Below, piece by piece: positions 25,287 to 31,859 of a stretch of DNA of 36,784 bases. Position 1 is the first letter of the stretch, and every line of letters starts with the position of its first letter. The position numbers and the translations under genes are program-made. Source of the DNA: RHKK01 sp964596245 (GTDB lineage Bacteria > Patescibacteriota > Patescibacteriia > 2-12-FULL-60-25); NCBI GenBank assembly GCA_964596245.1, contig CAZQSK010000008.1, positions 1 to 36,784 on the forward strand, written 5' to 3'. The notes beneath the pieces are model-generated. The model made no database searches and had not been told where the DNA came from. It saw only the letters and a program-made list of their open reading frames with translations.

Positions 25287-25675
25287 CCCTTCCAAACAAA
25301 GGCCTCGTCTTCTTCATCAGCATCCGCATCGGCCTTGGTTTTATGAACGCGACCATCGATATGATTCGGCGGCGCATACACAGTCGCAACCTTCAGCGCT
25401 ACCTTGCCGGTATTTTTAAAATTGTGTTTTGTTCCCGGCGTAACCACAACCACATCACCGGGCTGCACAGCTGTTTCAACGTCATTTAAAATGCTGATAC
25501 CGCTTCCACTTTGGAAATAGAGCGTCTGCTCAACGTGATCGTGGGTTTCTTCACCGATCTCTCCGCCGGGCGGGACGCTCATCACTACCAACTGAGACTT
25601 GGCACCCGTGAACAGCACACGACGAAAGTCCGTGTTGTCATCGGTCGCGAGAATGATATTTGTTCGGAAGGACAT
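25283..25675 (-). CDS. Cupin protein (mannose-6-phosphate isomerase-like type)
   Basis: 130 residues from ATG 25675 (an upstream in-frame start would run into the preceding gene). Cupin motif 1 is ETHDHVEQTLYFQSGSG and motif 2 is GDVVVVTPGTKHNFKN, with the His and Glu ligands in place. The C-terminus has a very acidic low-complexity tail, KADADADEEDEAF, unusual for the family. Similar proteins are annotated as mannose-6-phosphate isomerase-like but the reaction is not known here. It is the third gene of a minus-strand unit with the VKOR-like peptide and DUF1428. Confidence 0.88.
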   Translation of the reverse strand: MSFRTNIILATDDNTDFRRVLFTGAKSQLVVMSVPPGGEIGEETHDHVEQTLYFQSGSGISILNDVETAVQPGDVVVVTPGTKHNFKNTGKVALKVATVYAPPNHIDGRVHKTKADADADEEDEAFVWKG

Positions 25676-25679
25676 ATGG

Positions 25680-25907
25680 TTATTTCTTAGCGGCCCAAAG
25701 GCCAAGACTTGAAACGATTGCCATCACCAGATACATGAAAAAGCCGTACACGCATGCCGGATATCCGAATACAGTGCCAGGAGCTCCAGGGGCTGGGCAG
25801 CTAACTGCGGTGGCTCCAAAGAGCTCTTGATATGTAAGGGTTCCGGAAAACACGAGACCAAACAAACTAATGGCGAACAGGATCTGTAGCGCGAGTTTCA
25901 TGGTCAT
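25680..25907 (-). CDS. 75-residue two-span membrane protein, VKOR-like motif
   Basis: 75 residues from ATG 25907 (a second ATG at 25901 is also possible). Two hydrophobic spans (about 3-25 and 53-71) enclose an outside loop with SCPAPGAPG and GYPACVYGFFMY. The two cysteines (37 and 52) and the G-x-P-x4-G-x3-Y pattern resemble part of vitamin K epoxide reductase proteins, which exchange disulfides with quinones. It is far shorter than a full VKOR, so it may be a fragment-like relative or an unrelated protein. It lies between DUF1428 and the cupin, with gaps of 10 and 4 bases. Confidence 0.7.
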   Translation of the reverse strand: MTMKLALQILFAISLFGLVFSGTLTYQELFGATAVSCPAPGAPGTVFGYPACVYGFFMYLVMAIVSSLGLWAAKK

Positions 25908-25917
25908 AGGCAAGAAG

Positions 25918-26304
25918 TTATTTCCCGTACTGCACCACAGCCGCAAACCCTCCGTAGGCCATCTTTTTCATGTCGAACGGCATGACCATCTTTTCGGGGT
26001 GCTTCTCCACCCAGTCATTCATTTCTTTCATAACTTTCTTATTTACCTGATCACGATGTTTCTTGGATTTGTACGTGATGAAGGAAAACCAGACCGTTTC
26101 GTTGCTCTTGAGCTTTACCATTTTCGGAAAGCGAAGCGGCTGTTCTTTTCCCATATTCGGAAAAAGATCGTCACCCATACACTCATAGTAGGAGAGTGCG
26201 CCGTGCTTCATCCAGCTTTTCCCTCCTTCAGCGGCCATCTTCCGATACGCGGCAACGTTCTTCTTGGGTACGACTAACACAAACGCATCAACGTATTTAG
26301 GCAT
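25918..26304 (-). CDS. DUF1428 family protein
   Basis: 128 residues from ATG 26304. It has the family's opening MPKYVDAFVLVVPKKN, followed by KMAAEGGKSWMKHGAL, YYECMGDDL and VWFSFITYKSKKHRDQVNKK. The end contains MPFDMKKMAYGGF, also typical. DUF1428 proteins adopt a dimeric alpha/beta-barrel (ferredoxin-like) fold and have no proven activity. Frames upstream of 26304 open to 26343 but lack homology. It is the first gene of the unit with the VKOR-like protein and a cupin. A -10-like TATCCT ends six bases before the ATG. Confidence 0.9.
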   Translation of the reverse strand: MPKYVDAFVLVVPKKNVAAYRKMAAEGGKSWMKHGALSYYECMGDDLFPNMGKEQPLRFPKMVKLKSNETVWFSFITYKSKKHRDQVNKKVMKEMNDWVEKHPEKMVMPFDMKKMAYGGFAAVVQYGK

Positions 26305-26310
26305 AGCAAT

Positions 26311-26316
26311 AGGATA
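26311..26316 (-). promoter_or_regulatory. -10 element for the DUF1428 unit
   Basis: TATCCT on the minus strand, then six bases and ATG at 26304. No clear -35. Predicts a leaderless message. Confidence 0.45.
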
Positions 26317-26347
26317 AGAATGATTAGCCCTATCGTAACACATGGGC

Positions 26348-26353
26348 TAAAAT
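26348..26353 (+). promoter_or_regulatory. -10 element and ribosome site of the DUF1801 gene
   Basis: TAAAAT (one mismatch) ends ten bases before the ATG at 26364, and GAAGGA lies between. This would give a leader of only a few bases, too short for a normal ribosome site to work fully. Confidence 0.35.
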
Positions 26354-26363
26354 TGAAGGATCT

Positions 26364-26783
26364 ATGGCCAAAAACAAGAACCAGACCGTACCCACTAAGA
26401 TAAGCGTCTCGGCTTATATCGCAGGGTTGCCGGTTGAAAGACAGGCGGATGTAAAGACACTCAAAAAGCTGATGGAGAAGGTCTCAGGCAAAAAGGCCGT
26501 GATGTGGGGTCCAAGCATTATCGGATTTGATCAATATCACTATGTATACGCGTCGGGTCGTGAAGGGGATTCACCCATGATCGCTTTCTCACCTCGTGTC
26601 GGAAATCTCACGCTCTACATCATGTCGAAAACGCCCGTGTACCAAGGCCTCATGAAGAAACTTGGAAAGCACAAAGTGAGCGGCGTCTGTCTCCACATCA
26701 AGAAATTGTCCGATGTAGATATGACCGTGCTGGAGAAAATGATGGTTGAATCACTTAAAGAAACGCGCAAGAAAAATAAGTAG
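26364..26783 (+). CDS. DUF1801 family protein
   Basis: 139 residues. YIAGLPVERQADVKTLKKLM, SGKKAVMWGPSIIGF, YHYVYASGREGD and LGKHKVSGVCLHIKKLSDVD are the hallmark segments of DUF1801 (YdhG-like). The fold is known in the family but function is not, and some members are suggested to bind metal or iron-chaperone proteins. The Lys-rich tail ends in KETRKKNK. It is a monocistronic gene with a terminator hairpin covering its own stop codon and that of the opposing DUF2200 gene. Confidence 0.93.
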   Translation: MAKNKNQTVPTKISVSAYIAGLPVERQADVKTLKKLMEKVSGKKAVMWGPSIIGFDQYHYVYASGREGDSPMIAFSPRVGNLTLYIMSKTPVYQGLMKKLGKHKVSGVCLHIKKLSDVDMTVLEKMMVESLKETRKKNK

Positions 26784-26798
26784 CACTGCTACTTATTT
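26774..26798. terminator. Bidirectional terminator over two stop codons
   Basis: Eleven-base perfect stem AAATAAGTAGC / GCTACTTATTT with loop ACT. Both stop codons (plus 26781-26783, minus 26793-26795) lie in the stem, so termination and coding ends share the same bases. Confidence 0.75.
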
Positions 26799-27161
26799 CT
26801 TTCTCAAAATCTTCTCCATCGGCCGTCCTTTTGCTAACTCATCAACCAGTTTGTCCATGTAGCGAATTTCCTGCATGGGTTTTTCTTTGATGTCCTCAAC
26901 GCGTACGCCACAAACCACTCCCGTAATCAACGAGCGGTTCGGGTTAAGCTTAGACGCTTCTTTGAAGAAGTGCTCGAGGTCCGTCTTTTTATCAACCTGT
27001 GCCTTAAACTGTTTTGGAGTATAGCCGGTTAACCAAAGAAGCACCTCGTCTAATTCGGCCTTGGTGCGACCTTTCCTCTCTACCTTCGTAATATACATAG
27101 GATAGATACTGGCAAAACTATAGGCGTAGACTCGAGCTAGTGTTTTCGCATCGGTTTTCAT
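26793..27161 (-). CDS. DUF2200 family protein
   Basis: 122 residues: VYAYSFASIYPMYITKVERKG, LLWLTGYTPKQF, FFKEASKLNPNRSLITGVVCG and MQEIRYMDKLVDELAKGRPM, which are the signature stretches of DUF2200. Cytosolic protein of unknown function. Full length for the family. It starts at ATG 27161 with a TGC-TATGAT element ending six bases upstream and no ribosome-binding site. Divergently placed from the DUF2975 gene. Confidence 0.93.
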   Translation of the reverse strand: MKTDAKTLARVYAYSFASIYPMYITKVERKGRTKAELDEVLLWLTGYTPKQFKAQVDKKTDLEHFFKEASKLNPNRSLITGVVCGVRVEDIKEKPMQEIRYMDKLVDELAKGRPMEKILRKK

Positions 27162-27167
27162 ACATGC

Positions 27168-27176
27168 ATCATAGCA
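27168..27176 (-). promoter_or_regulatory. Extended -10 promoter of the DUF2200 gene
   Basis: Minus strand TGC then TATGAT (27173-27168), six bases, ATG at 27161. A leaderless transcript is predicted. Confidence 0.55.
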
Positions 27177-27212
27177 GAGACTCCTTTATCCACAAATAAC
27201 AATAAATACTTA

Positions 27213-27241
27213 TCGACAAACGATAAGACGCGTGTTAGGGT
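27213..27241 (+). promoter_or_regulatory. Promoter of the DUF2975-HTH pair (TCGACA-17-TAGGGT)
   Basis: TCGACA (27213-27218), 17-base spacer, TGT and TAGGGT (27236-27241), six bases, then ATG 27248. The -10 is a weaker match but the -35, the TG extension and the spacing fit the pattern of this window. Confidence 0.55.
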
Positions 27242-27247
27242 ATTTCC

Positions 27248-27754
27248 ATGAACAATTCAAAACCTCCTCTTATGAAAAAGAGCTTCGCCCTGTTTTTGCA
27301 GATCGTTATTGTGCTTATTGGCATCGGAGCGTTTGCTCTCTTGCTTTTGGAGCCGCATCTCGAAGGTGTAAATGCGAACGCGACCAGTCTTGCTCAAATT
27401 TATCTTGACGACCCGTTCTTGATACTGGTGTATGCCGGTGCAATTCCGTTCTTTGTAGCCCTCTATCAGGCATTCACCGTATTGGGACTCATAGGTCAAA
27501 ACAAGGTGTTCTCCCCGGCGGCCGTAAGGTCCATGCGAATTATTAAATATTGCGCGATCGCTATCGCTGGCTTTGTTGTGACGGAAGAAATCATCATCAT
27601 GTTGAACCGTGGCGATGATGACGCGGCCGGCGCGGTGGTTATCGGCATTGTCATCACCTTTGGCTCAATCGTGATCGCAACAGCTGCAGCCCTATTTGAA
27701 AAGACATTGCAGAATGCCGTGGACATCAAGTCTGAGAATGACCTAACCGTCTAA
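27248..27754 (+). CDS. DUF2975 membrane protein (partner of HTH regulator)
   Basis: 168 residues with four predicted membrane spans: about 12-34, 54-80, 96-116 and 126-148. It matches the DUF2975 layout (LLLEPHLEG, then FVALYQAFTVLGLIGQNKVFSPAAVRSMRIIKYCA). DUF2975 proteins are nearly always encoded beside a small Cro-type repressor, as here (five bases to the next gene). The pair resembles YoaS-YozG of Bacillus subtilis; the membrane protein may sequester or signal to the repressor, but this is not established. ATG 27248 is favoured by the promoter spacing; the ATG at 27272 is the alternative. Confidence 0.88.
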   Translation: MNNSKPPLMKKSFALFLQIVIVLIGIGAFALLLLEPHLEGVNANATSLAQIYLDDPFLILVYAGAIPFFVALYQAFTVLGLIGQNKVFSPAAVRSMRIIKYCAIAIAGFVVTEEIIIMLNRGDDDAAGAVVIGIVITFGSIVIATAAALFEKTLQNAVDIKSENDLTV

Positions 27755-27759
27755 TCAAC

Positions 27760-27963
27760 ATGGCCATCATCATTAACCTAGACGTCATGCTGGCGAAGCG
27801 AAAAATGAGCGTCACCGAGCTCTCAGAAAATGTCGGGATCACGCTCGCTAACATCTCGGTCTTGAAAAACGAAAAAGCGAAAGCAATTCGCTTCTCAACT
27901 CTGGAAGCGATCTGCAAAGCACTTAAATGTCAGCCGGGAGATATTCTGGAATATAAGGAATAA
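27760..27963 (+). CDS. Small Cro/C1-type HTH regulator (YozG-like)
   Basis: 67 residues making one helix-turn-helix of the XRE family: INLDVMLAKRKMSVTELSEN, then VGITLANISVLKNEKAKAIR, and the closing FSTLEAICKALKCQPGDIL. This is the YozG-like form, always small and stand-alone. It probably represses its own operon with the upstream DUF2975 gene. It ends in a strong terminator. Confidence 0.94.
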   Translation: MAIIINLDVMLAKRKMSVTELSENVGITLANISVLKNEKAKAIRFSTLEAICKALKCQPGDILEYKE

Positions 27964-27964
27964 G

Positions 27965-27990
27965 CAAAACCGCCCTTTCGGGCGGTTTTG
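27965..27990. terminator. Terminator after the HTH gene
   Basis: Eleven-base stem CAAAACCGCCC / GGGCGGTTTTG with loop TTTC, starting two bases after the stop. The same central arms (AAAACCGCCC) are used at 21324-21350. The minus-strand tRNA-Ser ends four bases away and may share it. Confidence 0.9.
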
Positions 27991-27993
27991 TTG

Positions 27994-28085
27994 TGGCGGA
28001 GAGGCAGGGATTCGAACCCTGGCGGGCTTTTTAGACCCCTAGGAGATTAGCAATCTCCCCCCTTCAGCCTCTTGGGTACCTCTCC
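27994..28085 (-). tRNA. tRNA-Ser (anticodon GCT)
   Basis: 92 bases including encoded CCA. Acceptor stem GGAGAGG/CCTCTCC with G discriminator, anticodon stem GGAGA/TCTCC around TTGCTAA (anticodon GCT, reads AGC/AGU), a long class II variable arm, and TTCGAAT in the T loop. All are tRNA-Ser features. It has its own promoter at 28103-28131 on the minus strand and stands back to back with another tRNA-Ser. Confidence 0.97.
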
Positions 28086-28102
28086 ATAGCTGAAGCGCCG
28101 CT

Positions 28103-28131
28103 ATCTTAGCGATGTTTTTGGCCCTAGGCAA
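28103..28131 (-). promoter_or_regulatory. Promoter of tRNA-Ser(GCT)
   Basis: Minus strand TTGCCT (28131-28126), 17-base spacer, TAAGAT (28108-28103), then 17 bases to the tRNA 5' end. Confidence 0.65.
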
Positions 28132-28135
28132 GAAC

Positions 28136-28164
28136 TCGACAACCCAGCAGATTCGGCGTATCTT
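28136..28164 (+). promoter_or_regulatory. Promoter of tRNA-Ser(TGA) (TCGACA-17-TATCTT)
   Basis: TCGACA (28136-28141), exact 17-base spacer and TATCTT (28159-28164). The tRNA starts 18 bases later. One of three promoters in the window with this -35. Confidence 0.7.
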
Positions 28165-28181
28165 CCAGGGGCTAAAACCAC

Positions 28182-28271
28182 GGAGAGGTGGCTGAGTGGT
28201 CTAAAGCAACGGACTTGAAATCCGTCGTACGGGAAACCGTACCGTGAGTTCGAATCTCACCCTCTCCGCCA
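28182..28271 (+). tRNA. tRNA-Ser (anticodon TGA)
   Basis: 90 bases with CCA. Acceptor GGAGAGG/CCTCTCC, G discriminator, anticodon loop CTTGAAA (anticodon TGA, reads UCA and related UCN codons), a long variable arm GTACGGGAAACCGTAC, and TTCGAAT. Same acceptor stem as its divergent neighbour. A terminator follows at once. Confidence 0.97.
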
Positions 28272-28273
28272 TC

Positions 28274-28303
28274 AAAATACCGACTTTACTGAGTCGGTAT
28301 TTT
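28274..28303 (+). terminator. Terminator of tRNA-Ser(TGA)
   Basis: Twelve-base stem AAAATACCGACT / AGTCGGTATTTT, loop TTACTG, T-rich end, two bases after the CCA. Confidence 0.9.
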
Positions 28304-28387
28304 GTTCGTCTGGAATTTGCTGAATGGGCGGGCTCTGTAGCCAAAAACGATGATCGATATCGAACTGTATAATATTTTGTTAATACT

Positions 28388-28396
28388 TGCTATAAT
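28388..28396 (+). promoter_or_regulatory. Consensus extended -10 promoter of the 28403 gene
   Basis: TGC followed by a perfect TATAAT (28391-28396), six bases, ATG 28403. The best -10 in the window, and its spacing to the ATG predicts a leaderless mRNA. Confidence 0.7.
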
Positions 28397-28402
28397 CAGC
28401 AT

Positions 28403-29419
28403 ATGTGGAAATCGCTTCATGGTTCGACGGTCGTGGCCCTCATATTCGCTGGACTCCTGATAGCTGCATTGGTCTTTGCCTTTAACCGGGAAAAACTGGA
28501 GCCAGTACGAGTTGCATTGCCATGGTTGCATCAGGCTCAGTTCGCCGGAATGTACGTTGCGAATGCCAAGAACCTTTATAAAAATGAAGGAATTTCGGTG
28601 CATCTCATCGAGCGCGATTTGGACGGTTCGCTGGTGGTCGATTTGTTAAGCAAGGGCAAAGCGGATATAGCGATTATATCGCCGGGCGAGTTTTTACGCG
28701 CGGCAAACAACAAAAAAGATATCGTTGCACTTGCTGCGGTGTTCCAAATGAGCCCAACCGTGATCTTATCGCTCGAAAAAACAGGCATTCAATCTCCGAA
28801 AGATTTGAAGGGGAAAAAAGTCGGTTTGCCCAAAGTAACCGAAGAATCAAAATTGATCGTATATGCGTTACTAGAAGAGGCGCAGATCCCAGAGGACTCT
28901 GTTACCTTTTTGGAGGTAGGCCACAACCAAATCGATGCTTTGCTGCGGGGAGAGGTAGATGCCGTATCCATCCATCGCACAAATGAACTATACGAGCTCG
29001 AGAAGAAAAAGATCCCTCATTCACTGATCTTTCCAGAACGCTTCGGAGTTGACATGTATGGCGATATTATCGTCGTAAGCAAGGAGTACCTATCAAGCCA
29101 TAAAAAAGAGATCGGTGGTTTTTTGCGAGCAACCTTTAGAGGGTGGGAAACGGCTGAAAAGACTCCGAATGAAGCCATTCAGATCACGCTCGGGGTCGAT
29201 AACCCAAAATACCACGATGCTACACGTGAAGAATATATCCTGAGCAATGTGTTGAAGATGGTGCGACAATATCCAAAACAAACCATGGGACAAATGATCC
29301 CCATGCACTGGCATTATCTCTACGAGCTGTTTCGTGGTCATGGCATCGTAGAGGAGTTTGAATTGAACGACTTTTTTATTCATCCATTGACATACAGAGA
29401 CCTGGGATTCCCTAAATAG
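28403..29419 (+). CDS. Membrane-anchored NMT1/THI5-like substrate-binding protein
   Basis: 338 residues: N-terminal membrane anchor (about 9-27, VVALIFAGLLIAALVFAF, no lipobox seen), then a type II periplasmic-binding fold. VALPWLHQAQFAGMYVANAK, DLLSKGKADIAIISPGEFLRA, DLKGKKVGLPK and LRGEVDAVSI are NMT1/THI5 motifs, a family that binds pyrimidine thiamine precursors, nitrate or sulfonates for ABC importers. The signal anchor suggests it stays at the outer membrane face. No ABC permease or ATPase is adjacent, so the partner is elsewhere or absent. Ligand is unknown. It ends at a hairpin. Confidence 0.9.
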   Translation: MWKSLHGSTVVALIFAGLLIAALVFAFNREKLEPVRVALPWLHQAQFAGMYVANAKNLYKNEGISVHLIERDLDGSLVVDLLSKGKADIAIISPGEFLRAANNKKDIVALAAVFQMSPTVILSLEKTGIQSPKDLKGKKVGLPKVTEESKLIVYALLEEAQIPEDSVTFLEVGHNQIDALLRGEVDAVSIHRTNELYELEKKKIPHSLIFPERFGVDMYGDIIVVSKEYLSSHKKEIGGFLRATFRGWETAEKTPNEAIQITLGVDNPKYHDATREEYILSNVLKMVRQYPKQTMGQMIPMHWHYLYELFRGHGIVEEFELNDFFIHPLTYRDLGFPK

Positions 29420-29444
29420 GCCTATAAGTATCGATCATTCGTCA

Positions 29445-29469
29445 AAACCCCACCGGCATGGTGGGGTTT
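29445..29469 (+). terminator. Terminator hairpin after the 28403 gene
   Basis: Ten-base stem AAACCCCACC / GGTGGGGTTT, loop GGCAT. The T-tract is only three bases, so it may terminate weakly. Confidence 0.65.
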
Positions 29470-29514
29470 AAGATACGGAATATATTGTATCAAAATATTC
29501 CCACAGGTAGAGCC

Positions 29515-29543
29515 TTGACACGCTTTAGTAAATCTTTAAATAT
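29515..29543 (+). promoter_or_regulatory. Promoter of the 29579 HTH gene
   Basis: Perfect TTGACA (29515-29520) with AT-rich -10 candidates at 29536-29543 (TTAAAT at spacing 15 or AAATAT at 17). The leader would be about 30 bases. Unlike most genes here, this looks like an ordinary sigma70-type promoter. Confidence 0.5.
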
Positions 29544-29578
29544 ATCTCCGCTTCTTATTCATCTTGTCCAGAACCCGT

Positions 29579-29800
29579 ATGCCCAAGCTGCCCAAGTACA
29601 ACACGAACAAGATCGCTTCGAATGTGAAGAAAACGCGCCTTTCCATGGAGCTTTCTCGCGAGGAACTCGCCTCAAAAGCCAAGGTAAACTATAATACGAT
29701 CATCAAATTGGAGTCCGGAGCCAACAAAAATCCGACCATAAATACGCTGATCGGCATTGCCAAGGTCTTCGGGATCCCGGTGCAAGATTTGATCGTATAA
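29579..29800 (+). CDS. XRE-family HTH regulator
   Basis: 73 residues from ATG 29579. A helix-turn-helix of the Cro/C1 type: VKKTRLSMELSREELASKAK, then VNYNTIIKLESGANKNP and TINTLIGIAKVFGIPVQDLI. The N-terminal tail is lysine-rich (PKLPKYNTNKIASN) and probably contacts DNA. A TTG start at 29564 is possible but less likely. It stands alone with its own promoter and ends in a terminator. Target unknown; autoregulation is common. Confidence 0.92.
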   Translation: MPKLPKYNTNKIASNVKKTRLSMELSREELASKAKVNYNTIIKLESGANKNPTINTLIGIAKVFGIPVQDLIV

Positions 29801-29816
29801 GAACGTTTTTTCGTAC

Positions 29817-29842
29817 GGGCGGACCTTGTGTCCGCCCTTTTT
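29817..29842 (+). terminator. Terminator after the 29579 HTH gene
   Basis: Eight-base stem GGGCGGAC / GTCCGCCC (29817-29824, 29830-29837), loop CTTGT and five T. The methyltransferase gene starts 18 bases on. Confidence 0.9.
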
Positions 29843-29860
29843 GTTTGGGAAGATCCACAT

Positions 29861-30115
29861 ATGAAGACCTTTACCGAGCGCGTCTACGATGTGGTACGGA
29901 AGATCCCCAAGGGGAAGACGCTGACGTATGGTCAGGTTGCGGTGGCTATCGGGCAACCGGGTGCAGCTCGCGCTGTTGGGAATGCCCTGAATAAGAATCG
30001 CGATACGAAAAACATCCCATGCCACCGTGTGATACGATCTGATGGTTCAACAGGCGGATACGCCTTTGGGGCTAAAAAGAAGATCGCTATTCTTAAAAAA
30101 GAGGGGGCTATCTAA
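29861..30115 (+). CDS. MGMT/ATL-family alkyltransferase domain, stand-alone
   Basis: 84 residues from ATG 29861 forming only the C-terminal DNA-binding and active-site domain of O6-alkylguanine DNA alkyltransferase. KGKTLTYGQVAVAIGQPGAA is the helix-turn-helix part, then RAVGNALNKN with the arginine finger, and NIPCHRVIRSDGSTGGYAFG with the acceptor cysteine Cys54. The cysteine is present, so it is not a typical alkyltransferase-like protein (which has Trp there), and direct methyl removal is plausible. The usual N-terminal domain is absent. In-frame codons upstream to 29828 are in the preceding terminator. It heads a run of five genes with gaps of 2-19 bases. Confidence 0.93.
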   Translation: MKTFTERVYDVVRKIPKGKTLTYGQVAVAIGQPGAARAVGNALNKNRDTKNIPCHRVIRSDGSTGGYAFGAKKKIAILKKEGAI

Positions 30116-30118
30116 AAT

Positions 30119-30613
30119 ATGATGGTAAGAGCGAGTTACATGACGGTAGGCGGAGCAATCGAAGGGATCGTGAGACTTATCACCCTCGGTATTTGCTCTT
30201 GGGTGCTCTATCGCATTTACCAAAATCCCGTACCCCTCTATCGCTCGGCGAACGATGCTTTGATTGGCGGTTTAGTCCTCCTTGTAGCGCTCTTCGTTGG
30301 TGCGTATCAACTATTTCGTCTCTTAAACGTCTTCTTCCAAAAAATGGAGTTCGAGAACGGGGTTTTAACAATCCGCTTCTTTCTTCGCGAGCAACGTATT
30401 CCACGAAAGGACTTTGACTCACTTTGGGTCTCGTGCAACACGCCTAAAGGATGGGCCGACTATGTTTATAAGCGCAGCATCAGAAGTTTGTGGCTCTGCT
30501 CCATCGGTTTCGATGGTTGGAAGTCTGACCAGACTTTCACTGAAGGGACGATTGGTAAAGCATGGGATCCTGCCGAGGTAGACACGTTCGTGAAACTCGT
30601 TAATCATTCATAA
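30119..30613 (+). CDS. Unknown protein with two membrane spans and a soluble tail
   Basis: 164 residues. Spans at about 13-33 (IEGIVRLITLGICSWVLYR) and 46-66 (DALIGGLVLLVALFVGAYQL), then a soluble part with MEFENGVLTIRFFLREQRIP, which resembles a pleckstrin-like (bacterial PH) strand pattern. Family not recognised. The 31860 gene has the same plan, two spans and a similar tail. It starts three bases after the alkyltransferase stop (ATG 30119; ATG 30122 is next to it), so it is co-transcribed. Confidence 0.7.
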   Translation: MMVRASYMTVGGAIEGIVRLITLGICSWVLYRIYQNPVPLYRSANDALIGGLVLLVALFVGAYQLFRLLNVFFQKMEFENGVLTIRFFLREQRIPRKDFDSLWVSCNTPKGWADYVYKRSIRSLWLCSIGFDGWKSDQTFTEGTIGKAWDPAEVDTFVKLVNHS

Positions 30614-30620
30614 AACTCAT

Positions 30621-31085
30621 ATGCTTAAAATCGGAATGAAAGCACCGGAAATCAACCTTCCGGACCAAGAAGGAAAAATGCATTCCCTGAAAGACCAAAA
30701 AGGGAAGTGGACGCTGGTGTATTTCTATCCAAAGGATGACACCCCGGGGTGCACCGTCGAAGCCTGCACCATTCGCGACAATTACGGCTCATTCAAGAAG
30801 ATGGGCATCACCGTTTGGGGCATCAGCGTAGATCCGGTAAAGAAGCATGCTAAATTCGCCGAGAAGTACTCGCTGCCTTTCACTCTCCTCGCTGACGAAA
30901 ACAAAGAAGTCGTGAACGCCTATGAAGTCTGGGGGAAGAAGAAATTCATGGGTCGGGAATACATGGGAACCAACCGTGTCAGCTTTTTGATCGGCCCGGA
31001 TCTCAAGATTTCCAAAGTGTATGAAGAGGTGAAACCAGCCAAGCATGCCGAGGAAGTTTTGGCAGATGCAAAAGAGTTGAAATAA
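30621..31085 (+). CDS. bcp: Peroxiredoxin, BCP/PrxQ type
   Basis: Thiol peroxidase that reduces hydrogen peroxide and organic peroxides, recycled by thioredoxin. The 154 residues carry VYFYPKDDTPGCTVEACTIR with peroxidatic Cys44 and resolving Cys49 five residues on, the PrxQ/BCP arrangement. Further segments, GISVDPVKKHAKFAEKYSLP and NRVSFLIGPD, fit. Normal length; start ATG 30621. No thioredoxin is adjacent. It lies between two unknown membrane genes in the same run. Confidence 0.95.
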   Translation: MLKIGMKAPEINLPDQEGKMHSLKDQKGKWTLVYFYPKDDTPGCTVEACTIRDNYGSFKKMGITVWGISVDPVKKHAKFAEKYSLPFTLLADENKEVVNAYEVWGKKKFMGREYMGTNRVSFLIGPDLKISKVYEEVKPAKHAEEVLADAKELK

Positions 31086-31087
31086 AT

Positions 31088-31840
31088 ATGCAAAACGACA
31101 GATCGCTTTGGTTGGGAATCATCGCGGCGGCCGTAATCATTTGCATTCTTCCTTTTGTTATCAATCTCGCGATTGGCGTTATCGCCTTTCTCGCGTTAAT
31201 GGCTGCCGCAGGAGGCGCCTCACCCAAACCTGATTGGCTGGAGCCCACCATTCTTTCCGTATTCGTGGTTGTCCCGGTATTCCTGATCGGCATGAGTCTT
31301 ATTCCGGTCTATTTCTTCTGGAAATCGGAACAGCGTTGGAAGAGAATCTTCTTCTACTACCTCGTTCTTATTATTATCGTGCCCTTCCTCGCTTTCTCGC
31401 TTCTACGGATGGGTCAGCGCGACATGGAAAACCAGGTAAAGGGTGGGATTCAAGATGTTGCCAATCTGCAGCGGACGCTCTACGGAAAATGGGAAACGCA
31501 ATACAATGGCGAAACCATCATTCTTGAGTTTAAAAAGGGGAGCACCACGAACGAGAGTGATGCATTCCTTTCAAACGGAGGAGCTCTCAGCTTTTACAAG
31601 AAAGGATCGTCAACCTCTTTTGAAGAAGGGGCTTTCACCACCGGAGACAGCCGAGGCAACCCAGGGATGTTTCTCAAAATCGAAAGCCTCTCGGCGAGAG
31701 GAGAGACTCTATACATGAGGCAGCAGGGCTACATTACGACGCTTACTCAAGATCGTCTCGTAGCCGAAATGCAGGACTTCCCCCCGCATCCGAGCCAACC
31801 GGGTCCTGTTCATACGGTGGTTTTCGTCAGAGTCAAATAA
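31088..31840 (+). CDS. Unknown multi-span membrane protein with soluble C-terminal domain
   Basis: 250 residues: four membrane segments (about 8-24, 26-42, 53-75 and 86-106) and then a soluble domain (about 120-250) with strand-rich LYGKWETQYNGETIILEFKKG and EGAFTTGDSRGNPGMFLKIE. The soluble part looks like a small beta-barrel of the type seen in lipocalin-like or DUF proteins; this is only an impression. Family not recognised. It begins two bases after the peroxiredoxin stop. Confidence 0.7.
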   Translation: MQNDRSLWLGIIAAAVIICILPFVINLAIGVIAFLALMAAAGGASPKPDWLEPTILSVFVVVPVFLIGMSLIPVYFFWKSEQRWKRIFFYYLVLIIIVPFLAFSLLRMGQRDMENQVKGGIQDVANLQRTLYGKWETQYNGETIILEFKKGSTTNESDAFLSNGGALSFYKKGSSTSFEEGAFTTGDSRGNPGMFLKIESLSARGETLYMRQQGYITTLTQDRLVAEMQDFPPHPSQPGPVHTVVFVRVK

Positions 31841-31841
31841 A

Positions 31842-31850
31842 TGATATACT
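31842..31850 (+). promoter_or_regulatory. Extended -10 promoter of the 31860 gene
   Basis: TGA then TATACT (31845-31850), nine bases before the ATG. It may let this gene and the following tRNA be transcribed separately from the upstream run. Confidence 0.45.
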
Positions 31851-31859
31851 GAGCGGCGT

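Noticed and set aside
20477..27963. A mobile genomic island
   Set aside because: Gene content is accessory, but there is no integrase, direct repeat or clear boundary, and only the 21349 gene shows a marked AT shift.
27994..28271. Two tRNA-Ser genes as an integration hotspot
   Set aside because: No duplicated tRNA 3' end, integrase or mobile gene is adjacent; both tRNAs have their own promoters and are intact.
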